The notes below the pieces were generated by a model. It was not told where the DNA came from and made no database searches. It saw only the letters and a program-made list of their open reading frames with translations. Of a DNA stretch of 64,000 bases, positions 1 through 8,509 are shown piece by piece. The stretch is from contig NZ_CP048289.1 of assembly GCF_014084105.1 (NCBI RefSeq), forward strand, positions 691,922-755,921, written 5' to 3'. Source of the stretch: Streptacidiphilus sp. P02-A3a (GTDB lineage: Bacteria; Actinomycetota; Actinomycetes; Streptomycetales; Streptomycetaceae). Each line of letters opens with the position of its first letter. Positions within the stretch are counted from its first letter, which is position 1. Both the position numbers and the translations under genes were made by a program.

Positions 1-1356
1 GGCGATGGTGGTGTCGAAGAGGAAGCCCTCCTGCGGCACGATGACCACCCGCTGCCGCAGCGACGCCTGATCGATCCGGTCGACGGCCACCCCGCCGACC
101 AGGACCCGCCCGCCGCTGGGGCGGACCAGGCCGCAGGCGAGCTTGGCGAAGGTGGTCTTGCCCGAGCCGGTCTCCCCGACGATCGCCACGCGCTGTCCCG
201 GCTCGATCGCCACCGACAGCTCGTGCAGCACCGGTCGGCCCCCCGGGTAGCGGAAACTCACCCCTTCGAAGTGGATTCCGGCCGGGTCGGGCCCCAGTAC
301 CACCGTGGCCGTGCCGTCGTCCGGGGCCTGGGTCCGCATCGCCAGCACGCCGAGCAGGCGGCGCCAGCCGGAGAGCGCGCGCTGCGCCTCGGTGAAGGCG
401 GTGACGCCCATCCGGGTCGGGGTCACGAACAGCACGGCCAGGAAGAGGAACGCGGTGAGGTCGCCGACGGTCAGTCCGGAACCGCCGGTGAGCCGCGCGC
501 CGACGACCACCAGGGCGACGGTGATCAGGCACGGGACGAGCTCCGCCACGGTCTGCGCGGTCGTGGTTCCCCACTGGCAGCGCAACTGGGCGGCGTGGAC
601 GTCCTCGATGGCCTCGTCGGCCCGGGCCACCGCGTAGGACTGCGCGCTGTGGGCACGGATCGTCTCCGCGCCCATCAGCGTCTCGGAGGTCACGCCGAGC
701 AGCGTGGCCACCCGGTTCTGGAGCCTGCCGAAGAGCCGGGCCAGGGCCTTCTGGGTACGGCCCAGGAACAGGATCAGCGGCAGCTGGAAGGCCCAGACGA
801 GCAGCGTCAGCCGGACGTCGTAACAGGCCATGACCACGGTGGTGGTGACCATCTGGAGCGCGCTCAGGGCCAGCATCAGGCCCTTGTACTGGAGGAAGCC
901 GCTGATCGTGTCGATGTCCGAGGTCACCCGGGCCACCAGCGCCCCGCGCGGCTCGGCCTCCTGGGTGACCAGCGACAGCCCGTGGATGTGGCGGAAGGCC
1001 GACACCCGGGTGGCGGCCAGCCCGGCCTCGCTGCTGCGGTACAGCCGGACGCTCACCCAGTAGCTGGTGATCGCCGTCACGGTGACCGCGATCGCGGCTC
1101 CGGCGACCGGCCACACCACCGCGCCGGTGCTGTCGCCCGGGCTGGTGGCGTGGTCCAGGGCCTGCTGGACCGCGATCGGCAGCGCCACCCGGCCGACGAC
1201 CGCGACCAGTCCGAGCACGGCGGTCGCGGCGATGCCCCGCAGGAACTCCTCCGACAGGCCGATCCCGCGGCGCATGACGCTGCCCACGCCGCCGGTGTCC
1301 TCACTGATGTTTGCCTCGCTGATGGTGGCCTCGCTGATGGTGCTGGTCGTGCTCAT
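1..1356 (-). CDS. ABC exporter subunit (TMD-NBD fusion), C-terminus cut by window
   Basis: About 452 codons lie in the window and the gene runs off its left edge. The first part is a six-helix ABC_membrane domain; the nucleotide-binding domain begins near residue 385, with Walker A GETGSGKTT visible and the Q-loop region (VIVPQEGFLF) close to the edge. Its ATG overlaps the stop of the upstream half-transporter (ATGA), so the two are translationally coupled and probably form a heterodimeric exporter. The N-terminus carries three ISEA-like five-residue repeats. Together with the PheS/PheT-like genes it forms a leftward operon, which suggests export of the cluster product or self-protection. The substrate is inferred from context only. 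Confidence 0.9.
   Translation of the reverse strand, partial: MSTTSTISEATISEANISEDTGGVGSVMRRGIGLSEEFLRGIAATAVLGLVAVVGRVALPIAVQQALDHATSPGDSTGAVVWPVAGAAIAVTVTAITSYWVSVRLYRSSEAGLAATRVSAFRHIHGLSLVTQEAEPRGALVARVTSDIDTISGFLQYKGLMLALSALQMVTTTVVMACYDVRLTLLVWAFQLPLILFLGRTQKALARLFGRLQNRVATLLGVTSETLMGAETIRAHSAQSYAVARADEAIEDVHAAQLRCQWGTTTAQTVAELVPCLITVALVVVGARLTGGSGLTVGDLTAFLFLAVLFVTPTRMGVTAFTEAQRALSGWRRLLGVLAMRTQAPDDGTATVVLGPDPAGIHFEGVSFRYPGGRPVLHELSVAIEPGQRVAIVGETGSGKTTFAKLACGLVRPSGGRVLVGGVAVDRIDQASLRQRVVIVPQEGFLFDTTIA
1298..1342. repeat. Three 15-bp tandem repeats at the 5' end of an exporter gene
   Basis: Two perfect copies (1313-1327 and 1328-1342) and one degenerate copy (1298-1312) of a 15-bp unit encode repeated T/N-I-S-E-A/D residues ahead of the first membrane helix. 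The array is in frame, so copy-number change would only alter the length of the tail. Confidence 0.85.
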
Positions 1357-3230
1357 ACGGCGGGCTCCTTGGCCGGGTCGGCGCTGGGCACGGTCGGGTC
1401 GGTACGGCGCTCCTGGTCGCGCCGGTAGGCGGTGACCAGCTGCCGGTACGCCGGGGACCGGGTCATCAGGTCCGCGTGCGGTCCGCGGTCGCGCACCGAG
1501 CCGCCCTCCAGGTAGACCACCTCGTCGGCGCGTTCGACCGCGGCCAGGCTGGAGGAGGCCATGACGATGGTGAGGTCGGGGCGCAGGGTGCTGAGCCCGT
1601 CCAGGATCGCCGCCTCGACCAGCGGGTCGACCGCGGAGGTGGCGTCGTCCAGGACCAGCAGCCCCGGTCGGCGGACCAGCGCCCGCGCCAGCGTCAGCCG
1701 TTGCCGCTGCCCGCCGGACAGGGTGTGTCCGCGCTCGCCGATGACCGTGTCCAGGCCCGCGTGCAGGGACTCGACGAATCCGTCGGCCTGCGCCAGCCGC
1801 AGCGCCCGCCAGATCTCGCTGTCGTCCGGGTCGAGCCCCAGGCAGATGTTGGCCCGGACCGAGTCCCGGAACAGGAAGGGGTGCTGGGGCAGCAGCGCGA
1901 TCCTGCGGGTGGCCCGCTCGGGGTCCAGCAGCCGCAGGTCGGCGCCGTCCAGCCGGACGGCGCCGGTGGAGGGGGCGGTCACGCCGGAGAGCAGCGAGCA
2001 CAGGGTGGACTTGCCCGAGCCCGAGCGGCCCACCAGGACCACCCGCCGGTGCGCGGCCACGGTCAGGGTGACCTCGCGGACGGAGGGCGCGGGGGCCCCG
2101 GGGTGGACCAGCGTGACCTGGTCCAGCGAGACGGTGGCGGCTCCCGTCCGGGCGGTACCGGAACCGCCGGGGGCGGCGGTGACCGGTCCAGCGTCCACCG
2201 GGTCGGCGGTGACCGGGTCGGCGGTGACCGGGTCGGCGGCGGACAGCACCGACTGGACCCGGGCGTAGGCGGTGGCGTTGAGCGGGAACTCGCTGATGAT
2301 CCAGCCGAGCGAGACCATCGGCAGCGCCAGCAGCGCGATCAGGAAGGCGACCTGGACCACCGCTCCCGGCTGCAACTGGTGGGAGCGCACCTCCAGGGTG
2401 CCCACCAGCAGCGTCGCCAGCAGCGCCACACTGGGCAGCGCCTCCATCACCGGGTCGAAGGCGGACCGGACCCGGCCCGCCGCCAGGCTCACCTGGCGCA
2501 GGTTCTCGGCGGCCACCGCGAAGCGCTCGGTCTCCGACTCCTCCCGGCCGGTGGCCTTGACCAGCAGGGCCGCCTCGAAGCTCTCGTGGGCGACGGAGGC
2601 GAGCCGGCCGCGCACGGCCTGGAGCCGGGCGACGCGCGGTCCGGCGCGGTACTCGTACGCCACGCAGAAGCTCAGGGCGACGACGACCAGGGCCACCCCG
2701 ATCCAGCCGAACACGGTGTCGGTGAGGAACATCGCGGTGACGCCCGCGGCCAGCATCAGCAGGGCGCTACAGGCCGACGGCAGCAGGCGGACCGCCTGCC
2801 AGGTGAGCTCGACGTCCGCGTCGACGACGGACAGCAGGTCGCCGGTCGGGTGCTGCCGGTGCCAGGCGGGCGGCAGCGTGGCGTAGCGGCGTACCAGGCG
2901 CCGCCGCAGGTCGGCCTGGAGCCGGTAGCGCATCACCGCCGACAGCGACTCACGGCAGACGAAGCCGAGTACCTGTAGCAGCGCGGCGCCGAGCAGCCAG
3001 GCCGCGTCGACACCGAGGCCGGGTCGCCCGCCGCCGGGGCGGGTCTGCAGGATCTGGTTGGTCACGCGTCCCAGCAGCCAGGCGGTGGCCACCGTGGTCG
3101 CCGCGTAGACGGCGCTCCCGGCCAGCGCGCCGAGGAAGGCACGCGGCTGTGAACGTACGGCTGTTGCGATGAGGACGAGGCCACGCCGGGACCGTGTCCC
3201 CCACGAATCCAGGGTGTACATGCTTCTCAT
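1353..3230 (-). CDS. ABC exporter half-transporter (TMD-NBD), 625 aa
   Basis: Full-length half-transporter with an N-terminal ABC transmembrane domain (about residues 25-330), a Pro/Ala/Thr-rich linker with VTADP repeats, and a nucleotide-binding domain with Walker A GRSGSGKST, signature LSGGQRQRL and Walker B LLVLDDATS. The linker is longer than usual for the family. The Asp at the position of the usual Walker B catalytic Glu suggests a degenerate ATP site, which is common in one half of heterodimeric exporters. The start at 3230 is one of two close ATGs (the other is 3221). It lies 88 bp downstream of the PheT-like gene, so one transcript is likely. Function is inferred as drug or metabolite export. 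Confidence 0.9.
   Translation of the reverse strand: MRSMYTLDSWGTRSRRGLVLIATAVRSQPRAFLGALAGSAVYAATTVATAWLLGRVTNQILQTRPGGGRPGLGVDAAWLLGAALLQVLGFVCRESLSAVMRYRLQADLRRRLVRRYATLPPAWHRQHPTGDLLSVVDADVELTWQAVRLLPSACSALLMLAAGVTAMFLTDTVFGWIGVALVVVALSFCVAYEYRAGPRVARLQAVRGRLASVAHESFEAALLVKATGREESETERFAVAAENLRQVSLAAGRVRSAFDPVMEALPSVALLATLLVGTLEVRSHQLQPGAVVQVAFLIALLALPMVSLGWIISEFPLNATAYARVQSVLSAADPVTADPVTADPVDAGPVTAAPGGSGTARTGAATVSLDQVTLVHPGAPAPSVREVTLTVAAHRRVVLVGRSGSGKSTLCSLLSGVTAPSTGAVRLDGADLRLLDPERATRRIALLPQHPFLFRDSVRANICLGLDPDDSEIWRALRLAQADGFVESLHAGLDTVIGERGHTLSGGQRQRLTLARALVRRPGLLVLDDATSAVDPLVEAAILDGLSTLRPDLTIVMASSSLAAVERADEVVYLEGGSVRDRGPHADLMTRSPAYRQLVTAYRRDQERRTDPTVPSADPAKEPAV
2201..2239. repeat. 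15-bp tandem repeat (2.6 copies) encoding VTADP linker repeats
   Basis: Units at 2201-2215 and 2216-2230 are identical and a partial copy follows to 2239. They are in frame and expand the linker between the membrane and ATPase domains of the exporter. Confidence 0.85.
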
Positions 3231-3318
3231 TTCGCCTGGAATGGGCTGCGGACTTCGACGGTAGAGGAGTGCGCCTTTCCTGATCCAGTGGATATCACCC
3301 GGAGTTGCTGACTGGCAG

Positions 3319-5565
3319 CTATGCCCGGGGCCCGAGGGCGCCGGCGGCGACCGCCGCGGCGGTCGCCAGTTCCACCGCCGCCGCGGTCTCCTGGCGTTCC
3401 AGGGTGTGCCAGTTCGAGCCGAGGACCAGCCGGACGGTGACCGCCCGCCGCGCCGGGTCCCCGGTCGGGGAGCGGTAGACGTCGACCACCTCCGCCCGGC
3501 GCAGCAGCGGCCCCGATCCGGTCACCGCCGACAGGATCTGATCAGCTGTCACCTGATCGGGGATCAGCAGGCTTATCTCGCGCTGCACTTCGGGGAAGCG
3601 GGACGGCAGGGTGACCAGGCGGGGCAGCTGGTCCAGCAGGAGCAGCCCGTCCAGGTCGAGTTCGGCCACCGCGAAGCCGTCGGACGCGTCCGGCCGAGCC
3701 GGGTGCAGCACCCCCAGGCGACCGATCTGCCGTCCGGCGAGCAGGAGTTGGGTGCCGGTCCCGGGGCGGAACGCGGGGTCGTCGGCCGGAGCGGTGCGCG
3801 GTGCGCCGACTCCGAGGGTGTGCAGGACCGCCTTGGCAGCGGTCAGGACCTGCCAGTATCCGGCCTCTCCGGCCGCCGGGCAGAGCAGGGCGACGGAGCG
3901 GCGTTCCACCGGCGGCCGTCGCGGGGCCCGGTCCACCACGGTCCCGAGCTCGTACAGCGCGGCGGGGGCGGTGGCCGGGGCCTGTGCCTCGGCCGCGGCC
4001 GCCAGGCCGGGGACCAGGCTGCGGCGCACCGACCGGCCGGGTTCGCCGCCGGTCGCGGCCAGGCCGAGCGCGGGCGCGTGCCACGTGGGTCGCCGCGCGG
4101 GGCCCGGGTCGGTGCTGACCAACGGGGTGACCATTTCGTGGAACCGGCATCCGGCCAGGGCCCGGCGGACCGACTCGATCCGCCGGTAGCGCCGGTCGGG
4201 ACCGGTCCGCGCATCGCCGTCGGGCAGTGTCGCCGGAACGCGGCGCAGCCCGTGCAGCCTGACCAGTTCGGCGGCCAGGCGCTCCGCGTCGCACAGGTCC
4301 GGCCGGGACGGCGGGATCCGGGTGCGGAGCGAGCCGTCGGTGCTCGCCTCGCAGTCCGCGCCGATCAGGTCGAGCAGCTGTCGGCAGCGCGGGCCGTCGA
4401 ACGGCACGCCCGACATCTGCCGCAACTCGTCGAGTGCGAGGGTGATCCGGCGGCGCTCGGAGGCCGGGCCGAAGGCCACGGCGGCCATCGGGCCGGTGCC
4501 CGCCGGTCCCCGGTCCAGCAGCTCGGCCACCCGGGCGACGGCGCGGCGGCAGCGCTCGCCGCGCCGCGTGGTCTCGGTCGCGGCGGTGGCCAGCACCAGG
4601 AGCCGCCGCTGGCCCGCCGGGGCCGGTTCCGGCGGCGGCGTGAGCGTCAGCGGCAGTTGGTCGTGCCGGAGCGGCGTGGCCGCGCCGTCCGCCGCCCCCA
4701 GCCGGACGTCCACCTGCCCGTCCACGGGCAGGTGGTGCGCGGAGAGGCGCACGCCGTACTCGAACGCGGCCAGCAGCAGGGCGCGTTCGAGCACGCCCTC
4801 GGCCTCCAGCCCGGCCAGGGCGGCCCGGCTCCAGTCCAGTGCGGCCGGGGGCCGGGTGGGCGGCGGTCCGGGCAGCAGCAGCGCGGCGGCGCACAGGTCC
4901 GCCGCGGAGACCTCCAGGCGGGGGGCGTCGGCCGGGGCGGGCCCGGCCGGGGCGCGGTCACCGGCGTCGGGGCGCGCCCCGGCGTCCAGCCGGAGGTTGA
5001 TCTCCTGGGCGAGCCCCCACAGGCCGCGGCAGTGCGCGAGGGTGTCCGGGACGCGCAGCGTGAGCACCTCGTCGACGCGCGCGTCCCGGTGCGTCGCGCC
5101 GAGCGGGGCGCCGGGACGCGTCCCCGGGTCCAGCGGGTGGACCAGGTGCTCCCGGCCGAGGCCCAGTTCGGCGCTGGTGCAGATCCGGCCGACCGGCTGT
5201 CCGGGGCGTCCGGCCGGGCCGACCCGGGTCAGCCCGTTGCGTCGCGGTTCCAGGTGCTCCGAGTCGGCGGTGGCGAAGAGCCGGGCCCCGGGCAGCGCGA
5301 CCGCGACCATGGTCCCCGGGGGCGGTCCGGTGCCCGACCCGACCGGCAGCCGCACCAGTTCCCGGGTGGGCACCGCGACGTGGGCGGTGCCCGGCTGCCC
5401 GGGCCGGTCGGCTTCGATCCGCCCGGCCACCACCTGCGGGCTGAGCAGCCCGGGGGAGTCCGCGCAGCTGACCGCCACCCCGGCGTCACCCAGCAGGTCG
5501 TCGATCTCCCGGACGGTCAGCTCCCGGTCCAGGAACTCGTTCAACCAGGAAACAGGAACTCGCAT
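3319..5565 (-). CDS. Divergent phenylalanyl-tRNA synthetase beta-like protein, 748 aa
   Basis: Recognisable as PheT from end to end: N-terminus MRVPVSWLNEFLD, a degenerate tRNA-binding OB segment (around VVAGRIEAD), a strongly diverged B3/B4 region, a B5 segment with PSRPDLCDAERLAAEL, and a C-terminal FDX-ACB (anticodon-binding) domain starting near LPSRFPEVQREISL. At 748 aa it is shorter than housekeeping PheT (about 800-840). I chose the ATG at 5565 because GGAG lies about 6 nt upstream and family N-termini begin here; an ATG at 5577 that overlaps the PheS stop is also possible. It is the second gene of a leftward operon with a PheS-like gene and an ABC exporter. Divergence suggests a specialised copy (resistance or biosynthetic), not the cell's main PheRS. 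Confidence 0.88.
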   Translation of the reverse strand: MRVPVSWLNEFLDRELTVREIDDLLGDAGVAVSCADSPGLLSPQVVAGRIEADRPGQPGTAHVAVPTRELVRLPVGSGTGPPPGTMVAVALPGARLFATADSEHLEPRRNGLTRVGPAGRPGQPVGRICTSAELGLGREHLVHPLDPGTRPGAPLGATHRDARVDEVLTLRVPDTLAHCRGLWGLAQEINLRLDAGARPDAGDRAPAGPAPADAPRLEVSAADLCAAALLLPGPPPTRPPAALDWSRAALAGLEAEGVLERALLLAAFEYGVRLSAHHLPVDGQVDVRLGAADGAATPLRHDQLPLTLTPPPEPAPAGQRRLLVLATAATETTRRGERCRRAVARVAELLDRGPAGTGPMAAVAFGPASERRRITLALDELRQMSGVPFDGPRCRQLLDLIGADCEASTDGSLRTRIPPSRPDLCDAERLAAELVRLHGLRRVPATLPDGDARTGPDRRYRRIESVRRALAGCRFHEMVTPLVSTDPGPARRPTWHAPALGLAATGGEPGRSVRRSLVPGLAAAAEAQAPATAPAALYELGTVVDRAPRRPPVERRSVALLCPAAGEAGYWQVLTAAKAVLHTLGVGAPRTAPADDPAFRPGTGTQLLLAGRQIGRLGVLHPARPDASDGFAVAELDLDGLLLLDQLPRLVTLPSRFPEVQREISLLIPDQVTADQILSAVTGSGPLLRRAEVVDVYRSPTGDPARRAVTVRLVLGSNWHTLERQETAAAVELATAAAVAAGALGPRA

Positions 5566-5576
5566 ATGACGCTCCA

Positions 5577-6647
5577 TCAGTAGGTCTGGGTGAGCACGCC
5601 CAGATCGTTGTCGAGGAAGTGGCGGATGTCCCCGACCCGGTGACGGATCGCCAGGACCCGTTCCAGGGAGACCGCCAGCGACAGGGCCCGTACCCCGGGG
5701 GCCGCTCCGGCCGCACGCAGCACCGCCTGCGACAACATCCCCCCGGAGAGCACCTCCAGGTGTCCGCTGCCCAGGCACAGGTCGCAACCCGCCGCCCCGC
5801 AGGGGGTGCAGGCGACGTCGACGGCGAGCCCGGGTGAGACGTAGGGCAGCGTGCGGTACCGCAGCCGCGCGTGCACGTCGTCGCCGAGGACCTCCGCGCA
5901 GAGCCCCAGCGCCAGGCCCTTGAGGTCGCTCAGCCGTACCCGCGGGCCCACGGCCACGGCCTCGGACTGGTGGAACTGGGTCACGAACCGGGGGCCGGGG
6001 GTGGTCCGGCGGTGGCACGGCCCGGTGACCTGGAACCGGGAGGTCCCGTCCGCCGTCCGCTCGCCCAGCAGCCGCAGCACGGACGCGGTGGTGTGGCCGC
6101 GCAGCACCGTCCCGTCCTCGGTGAAGTAGCTGAGCTGCGGGCTGCGGGTGGGGTGGTCGGCCGGAACGCCCAGGAGGTCGAAGCTGTGGGCCACGTCCTC
6201 GATCTGGTCGGACTCGCGGCGGGTGAAGCCCATCCGGGCGAAGTAGTGGGCGACCTCCTCGGTCAGCCGGCTGATCGGGTGCGGCTGGTACGGGAGCGGC
6301 TGCGCCGGCGCCTGGCCCGGGTCGATGACCTGGGCCGGACGCTCGTCAGCCGGGCCGGAACCGTGCGCCTCCGCGCGCCGTTGCCGCAGGGCCCGGTCCA
6401 ACTCGGCGGTGGCCTCGGCGAGTCGGCGGCCCAGCTCGGGCCGGTGCTCCGGCGGGGCCTGGCCGACCCGGGGGCGGCACCGCGCCAACTGCCCCTGGCG
6501 GCCCAGATACCGCCGCTCCCAGGCGTCCAGGGCCTCCTCGGCGGCCGGGCTCTCGGACAGTTCGCGCAGGGCGTGGTCACGCAGTTCCTGGACCAGCTCC
6601 TGCGACAACGGCTCCCGGTGGACGGGTGCGGGACCGGCTGCGGACAT
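5577..6647 (-). CDS. Divergent phenylalanyl-tRNA synthetase alpha-like protein, 356 aa
   Basis: PheS-like class II synthetase core with an N-terminal coiled-coil region. Visible family landmarks are HPISRLTEEVAHYFARMGF, a motif-2-like stretch with FHQSEAV, DLKGLALGL, a four-cysteine stretch (CTPCGAAGCDLC) and a C-terminal VGDIRHFLDNDL. Residues normally forming the Phe pocket differ: the usual FPFTEPS is LPYVSPG, and the glycine-rich motif 3 (usually SGFAFGMGMER) reads RALSLAVSLER. The ATG at 6647 follows AGGGAGGA at 4-nt spacing. Its stop overlaps the first possible PheT ATG. Altered amino-acid specificity, or a biosynthetic ligase role, is plausible; a resistant PheRS is the alternative. 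Confidence 0.88.
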   Translation of the reverse strand: MSAAGPAPVHREPLSQELVQELRDHALRELSESPAAEEALDAWERRYLGRQGQLARCRPRVGQAPPEHRPELGRRLAEATAELDRALRQRRAEAHGSGPADERPAQVIDPGQAPAQPLPYQPHPISRLTEEVAHYFARMGFTRRESDQIEDVAHSFDLLGVPADHPTRSPQLSYFTEDGTVLRGHTTASVLRLLGERTADGTSRFQVTGPCHRRTTPGPRFVTQFHQSEAVAVGPRVRLSDLKGLALGLCAEVLGDDVHARLRYRTLPYVSPGLAVDVACTPCGAAGCDLCLGSGHLEVLSGGMLSQAVLRAAGAAPGVRALSLAVSLERVLAIRHRVGDIRHFLDNDLGVLTQTY

Positions 6648-6927
6648 GGGTCCTCCCTGATCGGTGCTCCCCGTGCCCGGGCACGGCTGAACGGTGGTCC
6701 CGGCGCCCGGCTGCGGCTTCCGGACCTTATGGTGCAGGAGCGGGAAGTCGCCACGCAATGGCAGGGGCGACGGTATCGGTGTTCCTTGGAAAGCGTTTGT
6801 CCGTGTTCGGCACGCCGGTTATTTGCGGACTGACAGCAACTTCCCCCGAGCACCCCGTGGTAGCGGCGGTGAGGCCGTGGATATGGTCCTGGCATCGCTT
6901 CTGGCCGATGCTACGAGAGGTAGTCGC
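6648..6927. promoter_or_regulatory. Divergent promoter region of the cluster
   Basis: This 280-bp non-coding gap separates the leftward PheRS-like/ABC operon from the long rightward biosynthetic operon. It is locally less GC-rich (around 6775-6840) than its surroundings. I see no T-box or clear hairpin in it, and no confident -10/-35 pair. Confidence 0.5.
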
Positions 6928-7662
6928 ATGAGTTCCTGGGATGCGGAGACGTACGGAAGTCGCTGGTCGGAGATCTACGACGGACTGCCTTGGCCGGGCC
7001 CCGACCAGGCCGTCGATTTCCTTGCGAAGCTGGCGGGAAACGGTCCGGTGCTGGAGCTCGCCATCGGCACGGGACGTATCGCGGTCCCGCTCGTCGAACG
7101 CGGCATCGAGGTCCACGGGATCGATTCCTCGGACGAGATGACGGAGAAGCTGCGGGAAAAGGAGGGCGGCGCCGGTATTCCCGTCACGAAAGCGGACATC
7201 TCCGCTTTCAAGGTGGAGCAGTCCTACTCGCTCGCCTTTCTGGTGCTGAACACCGTGTACGCCCTGCAGACGCAGGAGGCGCAGCTGTCCTGCTTCGCCA
7301 GCGCGGCCGCCGCCCTCGAACCGGGCGGACACTTCGTGGTCGAGGCGTTCATGCCGGACCCCACCCGCTTCCGGCGCAACTCGTGGACCCAGGTCCACGA
7401 CATCGGCCTGGACCACGTGCTGATCGAGGCGGACAAGCACGACCCCTCGACCCAGCAGATCCTGGAGCAGCACATCCACCTGAACCAGGGCAAGGTCGAG
7501 TTGTTCCCGGCCTTCCTGCGCTACGTCTGGCCCTCGGAGATGGACCTGATGGCGCGGCTGGCCGGGATGAGCCTGGTCGAGCGCTTCGGCGGCTGGCTCG
7601 GCGAGCCGTTCAACGCCCGCTCCGGCAACCAGGTGTCGGTCTACCGGCGCGACGCGGTCTGA
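6928..7662 (+). CDS. Class I SAM-dependent methyltransferase, 244 aa
   Basis: Rossmann-fold methyltransferase with motif I VLELAIGTGRIAVPL, an acidic residue after strand 2 (VHGIDSSDEM), and later LALEPGGHFVVEAF-type strand-5 features (read here as AALEPGGHF). ATG 6928 follows GAGAGG. It is the first gene of the rightward operon, 10 bp before the transketolase pair. Substrate cannot be read from the sequence; O-, N- or C-methylation of the cluster product is possible. Confidence 0.85.
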   Translation: MSSWDAETYGSRWSEIYDGLPWPGPDQAVDFLAKLAGNGPVLELAIGTGRIAVPLVERGIEVHGIDSSDEMTEKLREKEGGAGIPVTKADISAFKVEQSYSLAFLVLNTVYALQTQEAQLSCFASAAAALEPGGHFVVEAFMPDPTRFRRNSWTQVHDIGLDHVLIEADKHDPSTQQILEQHIHLNQGKVELFPAFLRYVWPSEMDLMARLAGMSLVERFGGWLGEPFNARSGNQVSVYRRDAV

Positions 7663-7672
7663 CGCCCGGCCG

Positions 7673-8509
7673 ATGGACGCCACACGAGAAGCGGTGCCGC
7701 CCGGGGCGCCGGGACGGCCGCCCGCCGAACTCGCGCTCGGAGCACGACGGCAGATCCTGCGCTTCGCCCGGGACCAGCAGGTCCACCTGGGCTCATCGCT
7801 TTCCGTGGTCGACCTGCTCGTCGCCGTCCTGCGGGAGTCGGGAGGGCTCGCCGCCGACCGGGCGGACCCGGACCGTCCGCGCCTGGTCCTCAGCAAGGGG
7901 CACGCGGTCTGGGCCCTGTACGCGGTCCTGGCCGAACACGGGCTGCTCGACCCGGAACGGCCCGGCCCCTGGGCCGGACACCCGACGGACGGCCTGCCCG
8001 GTGTCGACGCGGCCACCGGCGCGCTGGGCCACGGCCTGTCGATCGGGGCCGGACTGGCGGAGGCGGCCAGGCTCCGGGGAAGCGACCGCCGCACCTATGT
8101 GGTGCTGGGCGACGGCGAGTTGAACGAGGGCTCGGTGTGGGAGGCGGTGATGTTCGCCGCCCACCGGCGACTGGACCGGCTGGTCGCCCTGGTCGACGTC
8201 AACGGCATGCAGCAGGAGGGCGCCACCGCCGACCTGCTCGACCTGCGGCCGCTCGACGAGAAGTGGCGGGCCTTCGGCTGGCGGGTGCTGCCGGTCGACG
8301 GACACGACCACCCGGCCCTGCGGGCCGCCCTGTCGGAGGCCGCCGAACCGACCGGCAGGCCCACGGTGCTGCTCGCGCACACGGTGAAGGGGAAGGGGGT
8401 GCCGTTCATGGAGCACAGCGCGCACTGGCACACCGGGACGCTGGACCAGGCCCAGTTCGCGGCCGCGCTGGCCGCCCTCGGCACGGACGGGACCGGGAAC
8501 GATGACTGA
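7673..8509 (+). CDS. Transketolase N-terminal (TPP-binding) subunit, 278 aa
   Basis: Matches the N-terminal half of split transketolases. It shows a lead stretch LGSSLSVVDLLVAVL, SKGHAVWALYAVLAEHG, the thiamine diphosphate motif GDGELNEGSVWEA and HTVKGKGVPFMEHSAHWH. The C-terminal half is encoded by the next gene, overlapping by 8 bp, so the two should assemble into one active enzyme. Inside a cluster such enzymes move a two-carbon ketol unit onto an aldehyde, or onto a carrier. Here that could supply a C2 branch or a glycolyl unit. Role inferred from family and context. Confidence 0.9.
   Translation: MDATREAVPPGAPGRPPAELALGARRQILRFARDQQVHLGSSLSVVDLLVAVLRESGGLAADRADPDRPRLVLSKGHAVWALYAVLAEHGLLDPERPGPWAGHPTDGLPGVDAATGALGHGLSIGAGLAEAARLRGSDRRTYVVLGDGELNEGSVWEAVMFAAHRRLDRLVALVDVNGMQQEGATADLLDLRPLDEKWRAFGWRVLPVDGHDHPALRAALSEAAEPTGRPTVLLAHTVKGKGVPFMEHSAHWHTGTLDQAQFAAALAALGTDGTGNDD

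Noticed and set aside
223..1435. Long open frames on the plus strand over the first exporter gene
   Set aside because: They are frame shadows created by high GC content. The minus strand shows complete ABC motifs in the same stretch.
3319..6647. Interpretation as the housekeeping pheST operon
   Set aside because: Pocket and motif 3 substitutions, a short PheT and a location inside a cluster with an exporter argue against it. Only the full genome can settle this.
6648..6927. T-box leader for the PheS-like gene
   Set aside because: I looked for GGTGGNACCGCG and a Stem I on the minus strand and found neither.
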